Source of the DNA: Gulosibacter macacae
Lineage (GTDB): Bacteria > Actinomycetota > Actinomycetes > Actinomycetales > Microbacteriaceae
Assembly: GCF_003865375.1 (NCBI RefSeq)
Contig: NZ_RQVS01000008.1
Span: 62,001 to 126,000 of the forward strand
Direction: 5' to 3'
DNA length: 64,000 bases
Within the stretch, counting starts at the first letter, position 1. Every line of letters begins with the position of its first letter. Below are positions 42,771 through 51,486 of the stretch, piece after piece. A program made the translations under genes and the position numbers. Under the pieces are notes generated by a model that saw nothing but the letters and a program-made list of their open reading frames with translations, did no database searches and was not told the origin of the DNA.

Positions 42771-43934
42771 CTAGAGCACCTCGTTCGAGAGGATCACGGT
42801 CGCCGCTGCTGAGAACATGGCACCGACTCCCTGCACGAGGCTGGTTGTGACGCCGTCAACCTGCACACACGCTTCACCTCGCAACTGTCGAACCGACTCT
42901 TGCAACGCGAACATGCCGTACATGCCGGAATGCGTGTAGGACAAGCCGCCACCATTGGTGTTCATTGGCAACTGTCCGCCGGGTCGGGTGTGACCATCTG
43001 CGATGAACTGGCCAGACTCGCCAAACCCGACAAAGCCCAGATCTTCGAGCCCATATAAGGGCAGGTGCGCGAATGCGTCGTAGACCATGAGGTGGTCGAT
43101 GTCCTTCGGCCCAAGACCAGCGACACGAAATGCCTCGGAAGCCGAACGCCGGAACGCTCCGAAACTTCCGAGGTCGTCCATTTCGGCGATGAGGGTCGAT
43201 TCAATCGACTCTCCAGAGCCGAGCACATACACGAGCCGATCCGCATTCTTCATCGCCTTTGCGCGCTCGGCGCTCGTGAGCACGAGCGCACCGCCCCCGT
43301 CCGTGACGACGCACACCATGTCTTTGGTAAATGGAAAGGCGACGTCGCGCTGAGCAAGTACCTCGTCGATTGAAGTTGGCTCGCGTCGAGCAGCACGTCT
43401 ATTTGGCGTGGACCACTCGCGTTGGGCCACGACGACTTCTGCAAGGTGACGGCGCGTCATTCCTCGAGCTTCAAGGAACGCGAGCACCGGCACGGTGAAT
43501 GTGGCGTACGGGGGGATCGCACCGTAAACCTCCTGAAACTGTCCAGTTATCGTCGAGAAGTCGGCGCCAAATGGCAGTGGCGGTGCAGCGATTCGCGAAC
43601 GCCCCGATTCACCGTGAGTGATCAGAATGACATCGGCAGCTCCCGAGTCGATAGCAGCCGCGGCATGGCGAACATGCGCGATAAAACTCGTTCCGCCAAT
43701 GTGAGTGCTGTCGACCCATCTGGGGCGAATCCCGAGAGCGTCCGACACCTCCCAAGCGAACACGGGCCCCGCAGTTGCGATGCCATCGACCTCGCTGGGC
43801 CTGATCCCTGCGTCCGCGAGAGCGTTTCTCGCGGCCTCGCAGTGCAGGCCGACGTACGAAAGGTCGTCACGGATGCCAATCGTCGTTGTTTCGGATGCGC
43901 CGACAATCGCTACGGCACCGCGGTGCATGGTCAT
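42771..43934 (-). CDS. Thiolase-like (lipid-transfer/SCP2-thiolase type) protein
   Basis: The 387-residue protein is a thiolase-fold protein (AVAIVGASETTTIGI, DGIATAGPVFAWEVSDALG, NTNGGGLSYTHSGMYGMFAL). The usual nucleophile Cys region reads STHIGGTSFIAHV, without Cys, as in Ltp2-type retro-aldolases that act with a DUF35 partner. The DUF35 gene immediately upstream overlaps by ATGA, as in ltp2/chsH2-type pairs of steroid side-chain degradation. It may cleave a beta-hydroxyacyl-CoA side chain, but no CoA ligase is visible here. Confidence 0.8.
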   Translation of the reverse strand: MTMHRGAVAIVGASETTTIGIRDDLSYVGLHCEAARNALADAGIRPSEVDGIATAGPVFAWEVSDALGIRPRWVDSTHIGGTSFIAHVRHAAAAIDSGAADVILITHGESGRSRIAAPPLPFGADFSTITGQFQEVYGAIPPYATFTVPVLAFLEARGMTRRHLAEVVVAQREWSTPNRRAARREPTSIDEVLAQRDVAFPFTKDMVCVVTDGGGALVLTSAERAKAMKNADRLVYVLGSGESIESTLIAEMDDLGSFGAFRRSASEAFRVAGLGPKDIDHLMVYDAFAHLPLYGLEDLGFVGFGESGQFIADGHTRPGGQLPMNTNGGGLSYTHSGMYGMFALQESVRQLRGEACVQVDGVTTSLVQGVGAMFSAAATVILSNEVL

Positions 43935-44356
43935 TGTGCAACCCCCTGCTGCAAGGGTCGAAACACCGGGAGCCATTGGTCACCGCGTGCGACATAGTCA
44001 ACCTTGAGCTTCATCCCGAGCGGCAATTGATCGGGATGTGGAGCAACCCCAAGAATGTTGGTGAGCATCCGGGGACCCTCTTCGAGTTGAACAATTGCGA
44101 TGATTTGCGGTTCGTTCGTATCGAACACCGAAAGTGGTCGGTAGTTGATCACGTACGACACGAGATTGGCTCGTCCTGCGGTTACGAACCATTCAACATC
44201 GTCGGAAGAGCAGTCTGGGTTCGGGCAGAATGGCCGCGGGTGAAAATAAGGTCGCTCGCATGTTCTGCAGCGCTGAATTCGTAGCTCGCGTTGCGCAGTA
44301 CCAGCCCAGAACTCCCGGGTTTCGGGAGTCGGGATAGGTGCAGGTGCTGGAGTCAT
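43931..44356 (-). CDS. Zn-ribbon/OB-fold (DUF35-type) protein
   Basis: The 141-residue protein has a rubredoxin-like zinc ribbon (Cys30-x2-Cys33...Cys44-x4-Cys49) and a C-terminal OB-fold (NLVSYVINYRPLSVF, IIAIVQLEEGPRMLTNI). Such proteins pair with thiolase-like enzymes and are needed for their activity. ATG 44356 is chosen; the frame is open upstream into the aldolase gene without family features. It overlaps the thiolase-like gene by four bases. Confidence 0.85.
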   Translation of the reverse strand: MTPAPAPIPTPETREFWAGTAQRELRIQRCRTCERPYFHPRPFCPNPDCSSDDVEWFVTAGRANLVSYVINYRPLSVFDTNEPQIIAIVQLEEGPRMLTNILGVAPHPDQLPLGMKLKVDYVARGDQWLPVFRPLQQGVAQ

Positions 44357-44378
44357 TATCGGCGTTCGGTCGAAGCCG

Positions 44379-45398
44379 TTAGGCCTGAATCCGCCCCTTG
44401 ACGAATTCACTGTCCGGGAGGTCAGTGACCGGAAGACCCGAAGCTTCAAGGGCCGCTCGCGCCTGCTTCATGAGTCGATCTGGGATGCGTGGCGCTGACG
44501 ACCGCAGCGCGCCCCCGTTGAATCCGGCAAGCCACTCCTGGTACTTCCAGCCGGTGCGGTTGATGACCGTGGTGCCAACGGCAGAGCCGGTGAGAATAGC
44601 GGTATTGGCGGCGCGTGCAGGCGCAACCTGCCACCAGAGCTTCATGGCTTCTTCCCATTGGCCGTCTTGTGCGTGTGCGAAGGCGCGCGGGAAGTAGTCG
44701 CTCATCCAATTCGTGTTCGACGTTCCGGAGAACTGGAAATCAATAACCGACATGAGTGGGATCGTTTCGCTCTCGATGGGGCACGAGATAATCACCTCAT
44801 CGCTGAAGTGGTGCTGCATTTCCATGATGCCGCCGATCGTCGGGTAGCCCTGTTCCGACTTGATTGCGACGATATTGGGTACCGCGTCAAGCAAGCTCCG
44901 AACAAAGGGAACTGGCATTCCAGCGTTGTCGATGCGTTCGAACCCCCATGCAGGAAGTCCGAAAAGCATGCAGCCAAGGTCAGTCGAGTCGGCAAGCGCC
45001 TTTGTGTAGTCAAAAACCTCTTGGTGAGTCGTCGGCCAGAACGTTGTTGGATACGACATGAGAACGCTGTCAACGCCCGCCTTCTCGGCAAGCTTGAGGG
45101 CGGAGATGTTCTTGTCCAGCGTGTCGAAAGCCGCATGAAAGAAGAGCTGGAAATCGGGACCTGCGGCCTCGCGGGCTACTTCGGTGAAACGTGCATTTTC
45201 CTCGGGAGTGATCGCCAGTTCAGTGACCAATAGCGTTCCGGCAAAGCCGAGCGCCTTGAGCATAAGAATGTCGTGCCGAATTGCATTTTCGTTGAGGCCC
45301 TCGAAGTCAGGTGTATAGGAAGGCATCGTGACGGCGATCGCGCCCTTCCAATTTTCTCGAGCCCAGGCGCGGGCTTCATCCTTGGTGTAATCAACCAT
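44379..45398 (-). CDS. DapA/NAL-superfamily aldolase (hydratase-aldolase-like)
   Basis: The 339-residue TIM-barrel protein has the Schiff-base Lys180 in NIVAIKSEQG and a MSYPTTFWP segment. Members with this longer N-terminus (KGAIAVTMPSYTPDFEGLNENAI) include trans-o-hydroxybenzylidenepyruvate hydratase-aldolases, which split an aromatic aldehyde from pyruvate. ATG 45398 has AAGGA seven bases upstream. Substrate not assigned; lying before a DUF35/thiolase pair suggests side-chain removal. Confidence 0.82.
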   Translation of the reverse strand: MVDYTKDEARAWARENWKGAIAVTMPSYTPDFEGLNENAIRHDILMLKALGFAGTLLVTELAITPEENARFTEVAREAAGPDFQLFFHAAFDTLDKNISALKLAEKAGVDSVLMSYPTTFWPTTHQEVFDYTKALADSTDLGCMLFGLPAWGFERIDNAGMPVPFVRSLLDAVPNIVAIKSEQGYPTIGGIMEMQHHFSDEVIISCPIESETIPLMSVIDFQFSGTSNTNWMSDYFPRAFAHAQDGQWEEAMKLWWQVAPARAANTAILTGSAVGTTVINRTGWKYQEWLAGFNGGALRSSAPRIPDRLMKQARAALEASGLPVTDLPDSEFVKGRIQA

Positions 45399-45424
45399 GA
45401 TTGTCCTTACGTGACTTGCTTCTT

Positions 45425-46438
45425 TTACTTTGCGGTGGTGACAATGCCGACAGGTAGTTCGATGCCAAGACCGAGCTCACGCGCCCGGTCGACAAGGGCC
45501 TCGGCCACCACAATGTCCTGCAGGCCCGAACCGGTGGATTTGTAGATGCGGATGCCGCGGTCGCGGTCGATGGCGCGTGACTTGAGGAGCACGTCGTTTA
45601 GCGCCACGGTGAGGGAATCAACGTCGACACCGGAGTCGCGAGCGGCGATCATGTCACCGCTACCGTGGACGACTTCATCAACGCCATCGGCAACGACGAT
45701 CGATGCCCGGCCAATGAGTTCCACTGGGAGTTCGCGTTGTGTTGGTGTCGTTGATCCTATTGAGATGACAGTGGCATCCTGACCAACCCACGTGGACTCG
45801 AGGGTTGGTGATTCGTCGCGCGACCTGGCTGCGCAGAGCACGACATCGGCGCCCTGCACTGCCTCTTTAGCTGAGCCGACCGCCTGCACCGCGACTCCCA
45901 GCTCTTGGCTAAAACGTTCAGCAAAGGCGTCGCGGTTGGCCTGAGTTGGGCTGAAGACTCGAATTTCGGCGAGTTCCGCTACTTCGGCAAGTGCAAAAGT
46001 ATGTGATTGTGCCTCGAAACCTGAGCCGATCACGGCGAGAGTTACTGGCCGGTCGGGGAGTAGCGATTCGGCGCCGACTGCGCTCGTTGCTGCAGTTCGC
46101 AGGCCGGTAACGCGATTGCCATCGATGAGGGCAACGAGGTCAGCAGATTCCTTGTCGAACAGCGAGATGAGATAGCTCACTCGTAGCCCGTTCGCGAACG
46201 AACCGTTGATCGACTTCGACCCGAAGAGGCGGCCGCTGGTCGGGACTGAAGGCATCGTTCGTTGCCACTCACGTCCGCTATCGGCGAAGATCCGGCCTGG
46301 GTTGCGACGCTCATCCACCTCGGAGGTGTAGGCGGCACGAATCGCCTCAATCGCACCCGGAAGATCCGTCAACTTGGCAACGTCACTGTCAGTCAGGAAC
46401 AGTGTGGGTGCCTGGGGTGGCTGTGTCGATGTGCTCAC
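45425..46438 (-). CDS. Ornithine cyclodeaminase / mu-crystallin family protein
   Basis: The 337-residue protein has the OCD/mu-crystallin fold: RTMPSVPTSGRLFGSKSIN for the substrate side, and a Rossmann motif VIGSGFEAQSHTFAL near residue 140. Members include ketimine reductases, lysine/ornithine cyclodeaminases and alanine dehydrogenase-like enzymes. The role in this cluster is unclear; a reductase for an imine or keto group is plausible. It is divergent from the aldehyde dehydrogenase with a shared operator-like palindrome between them. Confidence 0.83.
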   Translation of the reverse strand: MSTSTQPPQAPTLFLTDSDVAKLTDLPGAIEAIRAAYTSEVDERRNPGRIFADSGREWQRTMPSVPTSGRLFGSKSINGSFANGLRVSYLISLFDKESADLVALIDGNRVTGLRTAATSAVGAESLLPDRPVTLAVIGSGFEAQSHTFALAEVAELAEIRVFSPTQANRDAFAERFSQELGVAVQAVGSAKEAVQGADVVLCAARSRDESPTLESTWVGQDATVISIGSTTPTQRELPVELIGRASIVVADGVDEVVHGSGDMIAARDSGVDVDSLTVALNDVLLKSRAIDRDRGIRIYKSTGSGLQDIVVAEALVDRARELGLGIELPVGIVTTAK

Positions 46439-46484
46439 GCCTCACTCCTTTGTGCAGGTGGAATTCGAAGACGATCTTCAAACA

Positions 46485-46501
46485 CGATACGTAGCGTATC
46501 G
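46485..46501. promoter_or_regulatory. Palindromic operator between OCD-family and aldehyde dehydrogenase genes
   Basis: CGATACG-TAG-CGTATCG (46485-46501) has perfect 7-bp arms. It lies 47 bp upstream of the OCD start and 48 bp upstream of the aldehyde dehydrogenase start. The TACG-N3-CGTA core recurs at 57815 and 62897. Confidence 0.72.
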
Positions 46502-46548
46502 CTTTGCGATAGGCTTGCGCAAGGTATCAAGTCAATGAGGAGCTCGAG

Positions 46549-47925
46549 ATGGCCATCGCAACCGTGAATCCGACCACTGGCAAGACCGAAATGATTATCG
46601 AGCCGCACTCTGCGGCTGAGGTAGATGATCGAATCGGCCAGGCTCACGCGGCAGTCGCCAAGCTGCGTGAGTCCACGTTCGAAGAACGTAGTAGCTGGAT
46701 GCGAGCAGCGGCCGATTTCCTCGAGGACCAGGCTGCCGGTGTGGGCGAGTTGATCACCATCGAGATGGGCAAGCCCATTGCGCAGTCAGTTGCCGAGGTG
46801 CACAAAGCGGTCAAGGCCATGCGCTTCTATGCGGAGCATTCCGCGCACTTCCTTGCCGATTCTCCGCTCGAGGATCCTGCGAAAGTTGGTGCCTCGGTCG
46901 CCATGTCTCGGTACGAGCCGCTCGGTGTGGTGCTCGCGGTCATGCCGTGGAATTACCCGATCTGGCAAGTCATTCGATTCGCCGCTCCCGCACTCATGGC
47001 TGGCAACTCTGGGCTACTCAAGCATGCGTCCAATGTGCCGCAGGCGGCAATGCTGCTTGATGACCTCTTCGAGCGGGGAGGGTTCCCGAAGGGGTCGTTT
47101 CGCACCTTGCTCATTGGAGGTGCCGAAGTCGCGCGGGTAATCTCGGATGAGCGAGTGGCGGCGGTAACGCTCACTGGCTCCGAGCCGGCTGGTCGTTCCG
47201 TGGCTGCGACGGCTGGCGAACACCTCAAGAAGGCAGTGCTCGAACTCGGAGGGTCTGATCCTTTTATCGTCTTGCCCTCGGGTGATATTCGAGCGGCCGC
47301 GGCCACCGCGGTAGCGGCGCGCATCAACAACAACGGTCAGGCTTGCATCGCGGGCAAGCGCTTCATCGTTCATACAGACGTCTACGACGAATTTGCTCAA
47401 GAGTTCGTTCGGCTGATGTCGGAGCTTGTGGTCGGTGATCCTCTTCTTCCCGAGACGCAAGTTGGGCCTGTGGCAACTGAACAGGGGAGGAACGACCTCA
47501 TTCAACTTGTCGAGGACGCCCGCAAGAAGGGTGCCTCGATCCTCCTCGGTGGATCTCAGCCAGAGGGCCCGGGTTGGTTCTACTTGCCCACAGTCATCGC
47601 CGACCTTCCGGACGATGCCCGACTCGTCCAGGAGGAAGCATTTGGCCCGGTCGCCTCGTTGTATCGAGCTGTCGACGACGATGACGCCCTGAGAATCGCC
47701 AACCAGACCTCGTTCGGCCTGGCGAGCGCGGTCTGGACGAATGACCCTGAACAGGAAGCGCTGTTTGTGCGCGAGCTTGATGCCGGTGCAGTATTCGTGA
47801 ATGGCATGACTGTTTCCTACCAGGAGCTTCCGTTCGGAGGCATCAAGCGTTCAGGCTTTGGTCGCGAGCTCGCCGAAGTGGGTCAGCGAGAGTTCTGCAA
47901 CCTCAAAACAATCTGGAAAGCTTGA
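46549..47925 (+). CDS. NAD(P)-dependent aldehyde dehydrogenase (succinate-semialdehyde dehydrogenase type)
   Basis: The 458-residue protein has catalytic Cys266 in NNNGQACIAG and Glu232 in LELGGSDPF, with cofactor segment MPWNYPIWQVIRFAAPAL near residue 133. Its length and NNNGQ-type active site resemble the SSADH/gabD group. It may oxidise an aldehyde made by the nearby aldolase or by side-chain cleavage. A LysR gene follows on the same strand. Confidence 0.88.
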   Translation: MAIATVNPTTGKTEMIIEPHSAAEVDDRIGQAHAAVAKLRESTFEERSSWMRAAADFLEDQAAGVGELITIEMGKPIAQSVAEVHKAVKAMRFYAEHSAHFLADSPLEDPAKVGASVAMSRYEPLGVVLAVMPWNYPIWQVIRFAAPALMAGNSGLLKHASNVPQAAMLLDDLFERGGFPKGSFRTLLIGGAEVARVISDERVAAVTLTGSEPAGRSVAATAGEHLKKAVLELGGSDPFIVLPSGDIRAAAATAVAARINNNGQACIAGKRFIVHTDVYDEFAQEFVRLMSELVVGDPLLPETQVGPVATEQGRNDLIQLVEDARKKGASILLGGSQPEGPGWFYLPTVIADLPDDARLVQEEAFGPVASLYRAVDDDDALRIANQTSFGLASAVWTNDPEQEALFVRELDAGAVFVNGMTVSYQELPFGGIKRSGFGRELAEVGQREFCNLKTIWKA

Positions 47926-47968
47926 GCGAAGCCTGGCGTGGGTGCTCAGGTCGCAAGGTGTCAGTGAG

Positions 47969-48892
47969 GTGATCACGATCGATTACAACCTGTTGCGGCC
48001 GCTTCGTGCCCTACTCGAAGAGCGCAGCGTGACGCGCGCAGCCGAACGTCTTCACCTATCGCAGCCGTCGATGTCGGGAGCGTTAGCGAAGTTGCGTGCG
48101 CACTATGGCGATGAGCTCTTGGTGCGTCGTGGCAACCGCCATGACCTTACGCCCTTAGCCGAGCGGCTCTTGGCGGTGTTGCCCACCACAGTCAACGAGA
48201 TTGAGCATACGTTCCGCTTGCAGTCTGGGTTTGATCCGGCCACCAGTACGCGCACGTTTATTCTGGCGGGAGTGGACGCGGTTATCGCGCGTATCGCTCC
48301 GCCGCTCTTGCAGATTGGAACAGCAGAGGCGCCTGGTGTCCGATTCGAGTTTCCTTCCGCGGATAGTCGGCTCGTGAATGCTGTGCCCGATTCGCTGCGG
48401 ACGATTGACGGTGCGTTTTTGCCTCATGGCTATGCCGCCGATTTGGGACACCTCGACCTCTTACCAGAGCCCTGGGTATGTCTTGTTGACCGAGAAGCGG
48501 GTGGTGAGCGATTGCTGGAGCGTCCATGGGTAGAGACCCTCCCGGCTAGTGAGGGGATGACGCCGGCCACATTGCAGCTTCGCCTGCGTGGTGTTCAGCT
48601 CAACACTGTGGCGGCTACGCCGCACTTCTTTGTCCTACCATCACTGCTGGCGGGCACGAACCGGGTTGCGCTTGTACCTCGGGATCTTGGTCGGCGAGTA
48701 ATCGCAAATGTCTCACGTCTTCGTCTTATCGAGCCGCCAGTGGAACTGGAACCGATTCGTGATGCGTTCTGGTGGCACGGTGACCATGAACGTGATGAGG
48801 GGCACCGATGGCTGCGAGCTGCGCTCACACGAGTCCGCGACGAGCTTATTGGTGACGCTGATGGCGACTATCGCGTGGTTGATATTCGCTAA
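47969..48892 (+). CDS. LysR-type regulator (NodD/PcpR-like)
   Basis: The 307-residue protein has a LysR HTH (RPLRALLEERSVTRAAERLHLSQPSMSGALAKLR) and an effector domain (FILAGVDAVIARIAPPLLQI). The open frame reaches 47858, but the stretch before 47969 lies in the aldehyde dehydrogenase gene; GTG 47969 is used and GTG 47960 is an alternative. It sits directly between the aldehyde dehydrogenase and the monooxygenase operon and may activate the latter, with a possible operator at 48975-48993. Confidence 0.83.
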   Translation: MITIDYNLLRPLRALLEERSVTRAAERLHLSQPSMSGALAKLRAHYGDELLVRRGNRHDLTPLAERLLAVLPTTVNEIEHTFRLQSGFDPATSTRTFILAGVDAVIARIAPPLLQIGTAEAPGVRFEFPSADSRLVNAVPDSLRTIDGAFLPHGYAADLGHLDLLPEPWVCLVDREAGGERLLERPWVETLPASEGMTPATLQLRLRGVQLNTVAATPHFFVLPSLLAGTNRVALVPRDLGRRVIANVSRLRLIEPPVELEPIRDAFWWHGDHERDEGHRWLRAALTRVRDELIGDADGDYRVVDIR

Positions 48893-48974
48893 TGGCGCGC
48901 ACCGTGTCATTCTGAAACCAGGGTGAATGCTGCTGATCCGGGGGCACGAGGAACCGGTTCACAACGATTCATGA

Positions 48975-48993
48975 GTATCGTTCGAAACGGTAC
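48975..48993. promoter_or_regulatory. Operator-like palindrome upstream of the monooxygenase operon
   Basis: GTATCG-TTCGAAA-CGGTAC (48975-48993) is a near-perfect inverted repeat 28 bp before the monooxygenase start. The GTATCG/CGGTAC arms resemble those of the other operators in this part. Confidence 0.55.
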
Positions 48994-49020
48994 GTCCAGA
49001 ACACAAAGGAGTGTCTGAAG

Positions 49021-50526
49021 ATGGAAGCAATTGATGTCGATGTCGTCGTAATTGGCGGCGGCCCGGTAGGCACGGTTGCTCTTGCGCAGCTGGCCGGCGC
49101 CGGGCTCACGGCAATCGGCTTCGAACAGGAAACCGACATGTGGCCCACTGCGCGCGCCGTTCACTTCGATGGCGAAACCATGCGCGCACTACAGCGACTG
49201 GGGGTTGCCGAGCAGTTCCAGGAAATCACGGTGCCCATGCGCAGTGTTGAAATCATCAATGAGACTGGCGAAGTGCTCGTACATGCGAACACCGAGAGGC
49301 TCGGTTCGCAGGGCTGGATGGATCACATTAGCTTCCACCAGCCCGACATCGAGCGACTGCTTCGGGAAGTAGTCAAGAACTCGGATGGGGTCGAACTGCG
49401 ATCGGGACAACGTGTCGTCGATGTGCGCGAAGTTGACGGTGCCGTTGTCGTTCGCACCGTTGGCGTTGACGGGCAGGAGCACGAAACGACCGCCCGCTGG
49501 GTTATTGCCGCGGACGGAGCCCGCTCGGAGACTCGCGCAAGGTTGGGGATTACCGGAAGCAAGTTCGGTGAGGACGCACAGTGGCTCGTTGTTGATGGAC
49601 ATCTCATCGATGCCCCGGGATATTCGGCCGACATGGTGCAACTCGGTACTTTCAAGCGGCCTGCCCTTTGGCTGCGACTCCCGGGAACACGAGTTCGGAT
49701 GGAGTTCATGCTCATGCCCGGTGATGATCCCGAGGAGATCGTCTCGTCCGAGGCAATCGAGCGCCTGAGCCGAGGCGTGCTACCTGCGGACAAGTTCAGT
49801 GCTGACCGGCGAGCGATCTATACCTTCCGGGGGCGGATCGCAGATCGATGGCGAGACGGTCGTATCTTTCTCGCCGGCGATGCTGCTCACACCGCACCGC
49901 CACTGTTCGGTCAAGGACTGTGTGCGGGGATGCGGGATATCGAGAATCTTGTGTGGAAAATGTCGCTCGTGCACCGGGGGCGCGCGGATGAATCCTTGCT
50001 GGACACCTATGAAAGTGAGCGGAAGGCTCACGCAACTTATTGGGTCGAAACCGCCGCGAACCAAGCTGTCATTATTCAAACCACAGATCCAGAGGTCGCC
50101 GCCCAACGTGACGAGTTCATCAAGGCACACCCGGAATCCTCGGCTGAACCCTCCAGTCCATCGCTTGGTCCGGGCCTTCACGATGGTGAGCACGATGAGC
50201 GGGCCGGCCGCCTCGGAATACAACCGATCCTGGCTGACGGAGTTCGACTTGACGACATTGTGCGTCGAAAGTTCCTCGTTGCTACCACGCGCAACCTCTT
50301 TGAATCCCTTCCGAAGGAATTGAGCAATGCACTCGAGCGTGATGGCGACGTTGTTGTCCTCCTCGATCCCGCGAAGACCTCACAGCTTCTCGAAGCTGCA
50401 GGCGCGGCGGCAGTTGTGCACCGTCCTGATCACTATGTCCTCGGCGTCGCGGACTCCGCGACTGATCTCGAACGAATCCTACGAAGCATCCCCACCCTTG
50501 CCGATGCTGTAGCACCGGCCCACTAG
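49021..50526 (+). CDS. FAD-dependent aromatic monooxygenase (3-(3-hydroxyphenyl)propionate hydroxylase-like)
   Basis: The 501-residue protein is a class A flavin monooxygenase: GxGxxG-type VVIGGGPVGTVALAQLAG at the N-terminus, the DG motif in VIAADGARSETRARLG, and the GD motif in IFLAGDAAHTAPPLFGQG. It resembles MhpA-type hydroxylases that add a second hydroxyl to a phenol ring. It starts an operon with an extradiol dioxygenase 18 bp downstream, so it likely makes the catecholic or hydroquinone-like substrate of that enzyme. Exact substrate unknown. Confidence 0.87.
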   Translation: MEAIDVDVVVIGGGPVGTVALAQLAGAGLTAIGFEQETDMWPTARAVHFDGETMRALQRLGVAEQFQEITVPMRSVEIINETGEVLVHANTERLGSQGWMDHISFHQPDIERLLREVVKNSDGVELRSGQRVVDVREVDGAVVVRTVGVDGQEHETTARWVIAADGARSETRARLGITGSKFGEDAQWLVVDGHLIDAPGYSADMVQLGTFKRPALWLRLPGTRVRMEFMLMPGDDPEEIVSSEAIERLSRGVLPADKFSADRRAIYTFRGRIADRWRDGRIFLAGDAAHTAPPLFGQGLCAGMRDIENLVWKMSLVHRGRADESLLDTYESERKAHATYWVETAANQAVIIQTTDPEVAAQRDEFIKAHPESSAEPSSPSLGPGLHDGEHDERAGRLGIQPILADGVRLDDIVRRKFLVATTRNLFESLPKELSNALERDGDVVVLLDPAKTSQLLEAAGAAAVVHRPDHYVLGVADSATDLERILRSIPTLADAVAPAH

Positions 50527-50544
50527 TTCGACGGGAGCAAAATC

Positions 50545-51486
50545 ATGTCGTTTAGCCCAATTACCCACATCCGACACTTCGACCTAGCCGTACCTGACTT
50601 CGATAGGCAGGTTGAGTTCTATAAGAACCACTGGGGTCTTACGGTGCAACACGACGACGGAGACGTTGTCTACTTTGCTGCCGAAGGGTCGCCAGAGCAG
50701 TACGTCACTCGAGTGCGGCGCTCTCAAGACAAGCGTCTTGACCTCGTCGCGTTCGGCGCAGCCGACCGCAGTTCGGTCGACCAATTGGCCCAAGAACTTG
50801 GTTCCAAGGGCATCCAGCTCGTCTCGGAGCCCGACCAGTTGCAGACACTTGGCGGCGGCTATGGTTTCCGGTTCTTCGACTTGGAAGGCCGAACCATCGA
50901 GGTCTCAGCGGAAGTGGAGACTCGCCAACACCGCAAGATCGAAGAGCGCGAATCAATTCCGGTGCGCCTGTCACATGTCGTGCTCAACTCGGCACAGCCG
51001 GAAAAGATGCTTGCTTGGTATGAACGACACCTCGGATTCCGTCTATCCGATACGCTCAATCACCCACACGTTGGCGACCTGTTTTACTTCTTGCGCTGCA
51101 ATTCACAACACCACTCGATGGCAATTGCGCGCGGTCCCCACGCTTCGTTGCAACACGCATCCTTCGAACTACGTGGGCTCGACGAGTACATGCGCGGCAG
51201 TGGTCGCATGATCCGCGCCGGGTATCGCAAGATCTGGGGACCTGGTCGGCACGCGGCAGGGGACAACACCTTCACATACTTCGTCGACCCGAATGGAAAC
51301 ACGATGGAGATGACGACCGAACTCGAAATGATCGACGAGGACACCTGGCACCCCACGATCTACGATGCACAAGAACCCGAAACTTCAGATCAATGGGGCA
51401 CCGGAGGCGACATGGATGAGTTCATCACGAAAGAGATGTTCAACGACTCCGACAATGCGCACCTCTTCGTTGCGCCGCCTGTTTGA
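50545..51486 (+). CDS. Extradiol (VOC-fold) ring-cleavage dioxygenase
   Basis: The 313-residue protein has two VOC modules. In the C-terminal module, His144 (LSHVVLN), His204 (LQHASFEL) and Glu255 (NTMEMTTE) match the iron ligands of type I extradiol dioxygenases by spacing. It should cleave a dihydroxylated ring made by the upstream monooxygenase. Its end overlaps the start of the next gene by about 30 bp if ATG 51455 is used there. Confidence 0.86.
   Translation: MSFSPITHIRHFDLAVPDFDRQVEFYKNHWGLTVQHDDGDVVYFAAEGSPEQYVTRVRRSQDKRLDLVAFGAADRSSVDQLAQELGSKGIQLVSEPDQLQTLGGGYGFRFFDLEGRTIEVSAEVETRQHRKIEERESIPVRLSHVVLNSAQPEKMLAWYERHLGFRLSDTLNHPHVGDLFYFLRCNSQHHSMAIARGPHASLQHASFELRGLDEYMRGSGRMIRAGYRKIWGPGRHAAGDNTFTYFVDPNGNTMEMTTELEMIDEDTWHPTIYDAQEPETSDQWGTGGDMDEFITKEMFNDSDNAHLFVAPPV

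Noticed and set aside
43931-44449. Longer start for the Zn-ribbon protein at 44449
   Set aside because: The extra 31 residues overlap the aldolase coding region and show no family similarity; the start at 44356 gives the usual length.
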